This document shows positions 63,288-64,000 of a stretch of 64,000 nt of DNA, piece after piece. Source of the stretch: CAZOZZ01 sp965262425. Lineage in GTDB: Bacteria > Acidobacteriota > Terriglobia > 20CM-2-55-15. The stretch covers positions 2,914,001 to 2,978,000 of the forward strand of contig OZ253536.1 in NCBI GenBank assembly GCA_965262425.1, in the 5' to 3' direction. Position 1 is the first letter of the stretch; every line of letters starts with the position of its first letter. The notes under the pieces are model-generated. The model saw nothing but the letters and a program-made list of their open reading frames with translations. It was not told the origin of the DNA and did not search any database. The position numbers were made by a program, and so were the translations under genes.

Positions 63288-63376
63288 TTGATAGCTACTG
63301 TAAGGGTCGAACCTCGAGCCGACTGCTCGAAGCGGTACAGCGTGCCGAGGTCGTCCGTCTCTTCCGAGGAGGTCCG

Positions 63377-64000
63377 ATGTCCCCCATTCGATGGCTCACC
63401 CATTCCGTCGTTCCGACATTGTTTCTTATCGCTACCGGCTGCACAGGACTCACCGATGAGCCGTCGGTTCCGGCCACACTGGACGAGCTCGCGAGGCAAT
63501 CCCTGGCTCAGATCGAAGGGGATCTCACCGTGCCGGGGCTACGGCAGCCCGTCGAGGTCATCCGAGACCAGTGGGGCATGCCGCACATCTACGCCGAGAA
63601 CACGGACGACCTCTTCTTCGCGCAGGGGTACGTCATGGCTCAGGATCGGCTCTGGCAGATGGAGCTGTGGCGTCGTTGGCACGAAGGGCGCCTCTCCGAG
63701 ATTTTCGGCCCGGACGCCTTCGAGTACGACCAGCGGACGCGGCTCATGATGTTCCGGGGTCCCTGGGACGAGGCGGAGTGGTCGAGATACCACCCCGAGG
63801 CGGAACAGATCTTCACTGCTTACGCCAACGGGGTGAATGCGTTCATCGAACAGAACGCCGACAACCTGCCGTTGGAGTTCAAGCTCACCGGAGTTCGCCC
63901 GGATCTCTGGACAGCGCAAACGGTGGTCCTTCGATGGGCCCAGATCGGCTTGTCGAGCGTTCGCGGGCACGCCATCAGTGAAATCCAACTCGCGATGAAC
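63377..64000 (+). CDS. Penicillin acylase family lipoprotein (N-terminal part)
   Basis: 208 codons from ATG 63377 (GAGGAGG 4 nt upstream), open to the end of the window. The signal sequence has the lipobox FLIATGC, giving a lipid anchor. LPGLRQPVEVIRDQWGMPHIYAENTDDLFFAQGYVMAQDRLWQMELWRRWHEGRLSEIFG-type sequence is the alpha-chain start of the penicillin acylase (S45, Ntn-hydrolase) family. The catalytic N-terminal Ser of the beta chain lies beyond the window, so activity cannot be judged. It probably hydrolyses an amide such as an N-acyl-homoserine lactone or beta-lactam side chain. Confidence 0.9.
   Translation, partial: MSPIRWLTHSVVPTLFLIATGCTGLTDEPSVPATLDELARQSLAQIEGDLTVPGLRQPVEVIRDQWGMPHIYAENTDDLFFAQGYVMAQDRLWQMELWRRWHEGRLSEIFGPDAFEYDQRTRLMMFRGPWDEAEWSRYHPEAEQIFTAYANGVNAFIEQNADNLPLEFKLTGVRPDLWTAQTVVLRWAQIGLSSVRGHAISEIQLAMN

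Noticed and set aside
1..64000. CRISPR array or rRNA genes
   Set aside because: No regularly spaced identical short repeats and no rRNA-like conserved stretches were seen on either strand.

Overview
The window is about 60% GC and looks like a chromosomal segment of a free-living Gram-negative bacterium, most probably an Acidobacteriota member or close relative. This rests on gene content only: five large ADOP-type (acidobacterial duplicated orphan permease) ABC permeases, four of the surrounding genes being PadR regulators, a DUF1592-type cytochrome protein, Tat-exported molybdenum enzymes and many IS and MITE relics. No rRNA or complete tRNA gene is present, so the taxonomic call is an inference.

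Layout. 1-9.4 kb: a sulfite-oxidase-like Mo protein (minus strand) beside two paralogous two-gene [2Fe-2S]/molybdopterin oxidoreductase operons (1123-4046 and 6674-9380), separated by an RluA-family pseudouridine synthase and a frameshifted M23 peptidase. 9.4-18 kb: a TA-flanked MITE, a small lipoprotein, a small membrane protein, and VOC, MOSC, trans-sulfuration and secreted FAH-like genes, then aceE, with two copies of a 160-180 bp MITE (M1). 18.2-22.7 kb: a divergent pair of PadR operons. One drives an ADOP permease. The other drives an ADOP-prefix::CcmC fusion followed by a 43-residue CcmD-like gene, which is the most unusual coding arrangement in the window. 22.8-24.9 kb: an IS1380-family element broken by a 317 bp MITE (M3). 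25-33.7 kb: a translationally coupled DDAH-like/spermidine-synthase-like pair, glyS, an orphan flagellin with a near-consensus sigma-28 promoter, and a DUF1592 cytochrome-like protein. 33.8-43.2 kb: an ankyrin protein, a degenerate retropepsin-like protein and two more PadR-ADOP operons. 43.4-49.7 kb: a mobile-element-rich, decaying region with an intact IS630-family element inserted at the end of an M1 MITE, a frameshifted GDPD, a second pseudogene, DUF1028, VapBC, and a DUF3352-like gene split by the second, apparently identical copy of M3. 49.7-53 kb: a NodIJ-type ABC exporter operon and a divergent IMPase-like protein. 53-60.6 kb: two damaged ADOP genes (one carrying a 53 bp micro-inversion and a 63 bp tandem duplication) around an intact IS4-family element. 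60.6-64 kb: a SpmA/SpmB-like membrane protein, a TauE/SafE permease, REP-like repeats, a tRNA-Leu-like 3' fragment, and the start of a penicillin-acylase-family lipoprotein cut by the window edge.

Recurring themes are PadR regulators coupled by ATGA overlaps to large permeases, often with -10 boxes placed so that the mRNA would be leaderless, and heavy MITE/IS activity. Target-site duplications could be read directly for the IS1380, IS4, IS630, M3 and TA-flanked elements.
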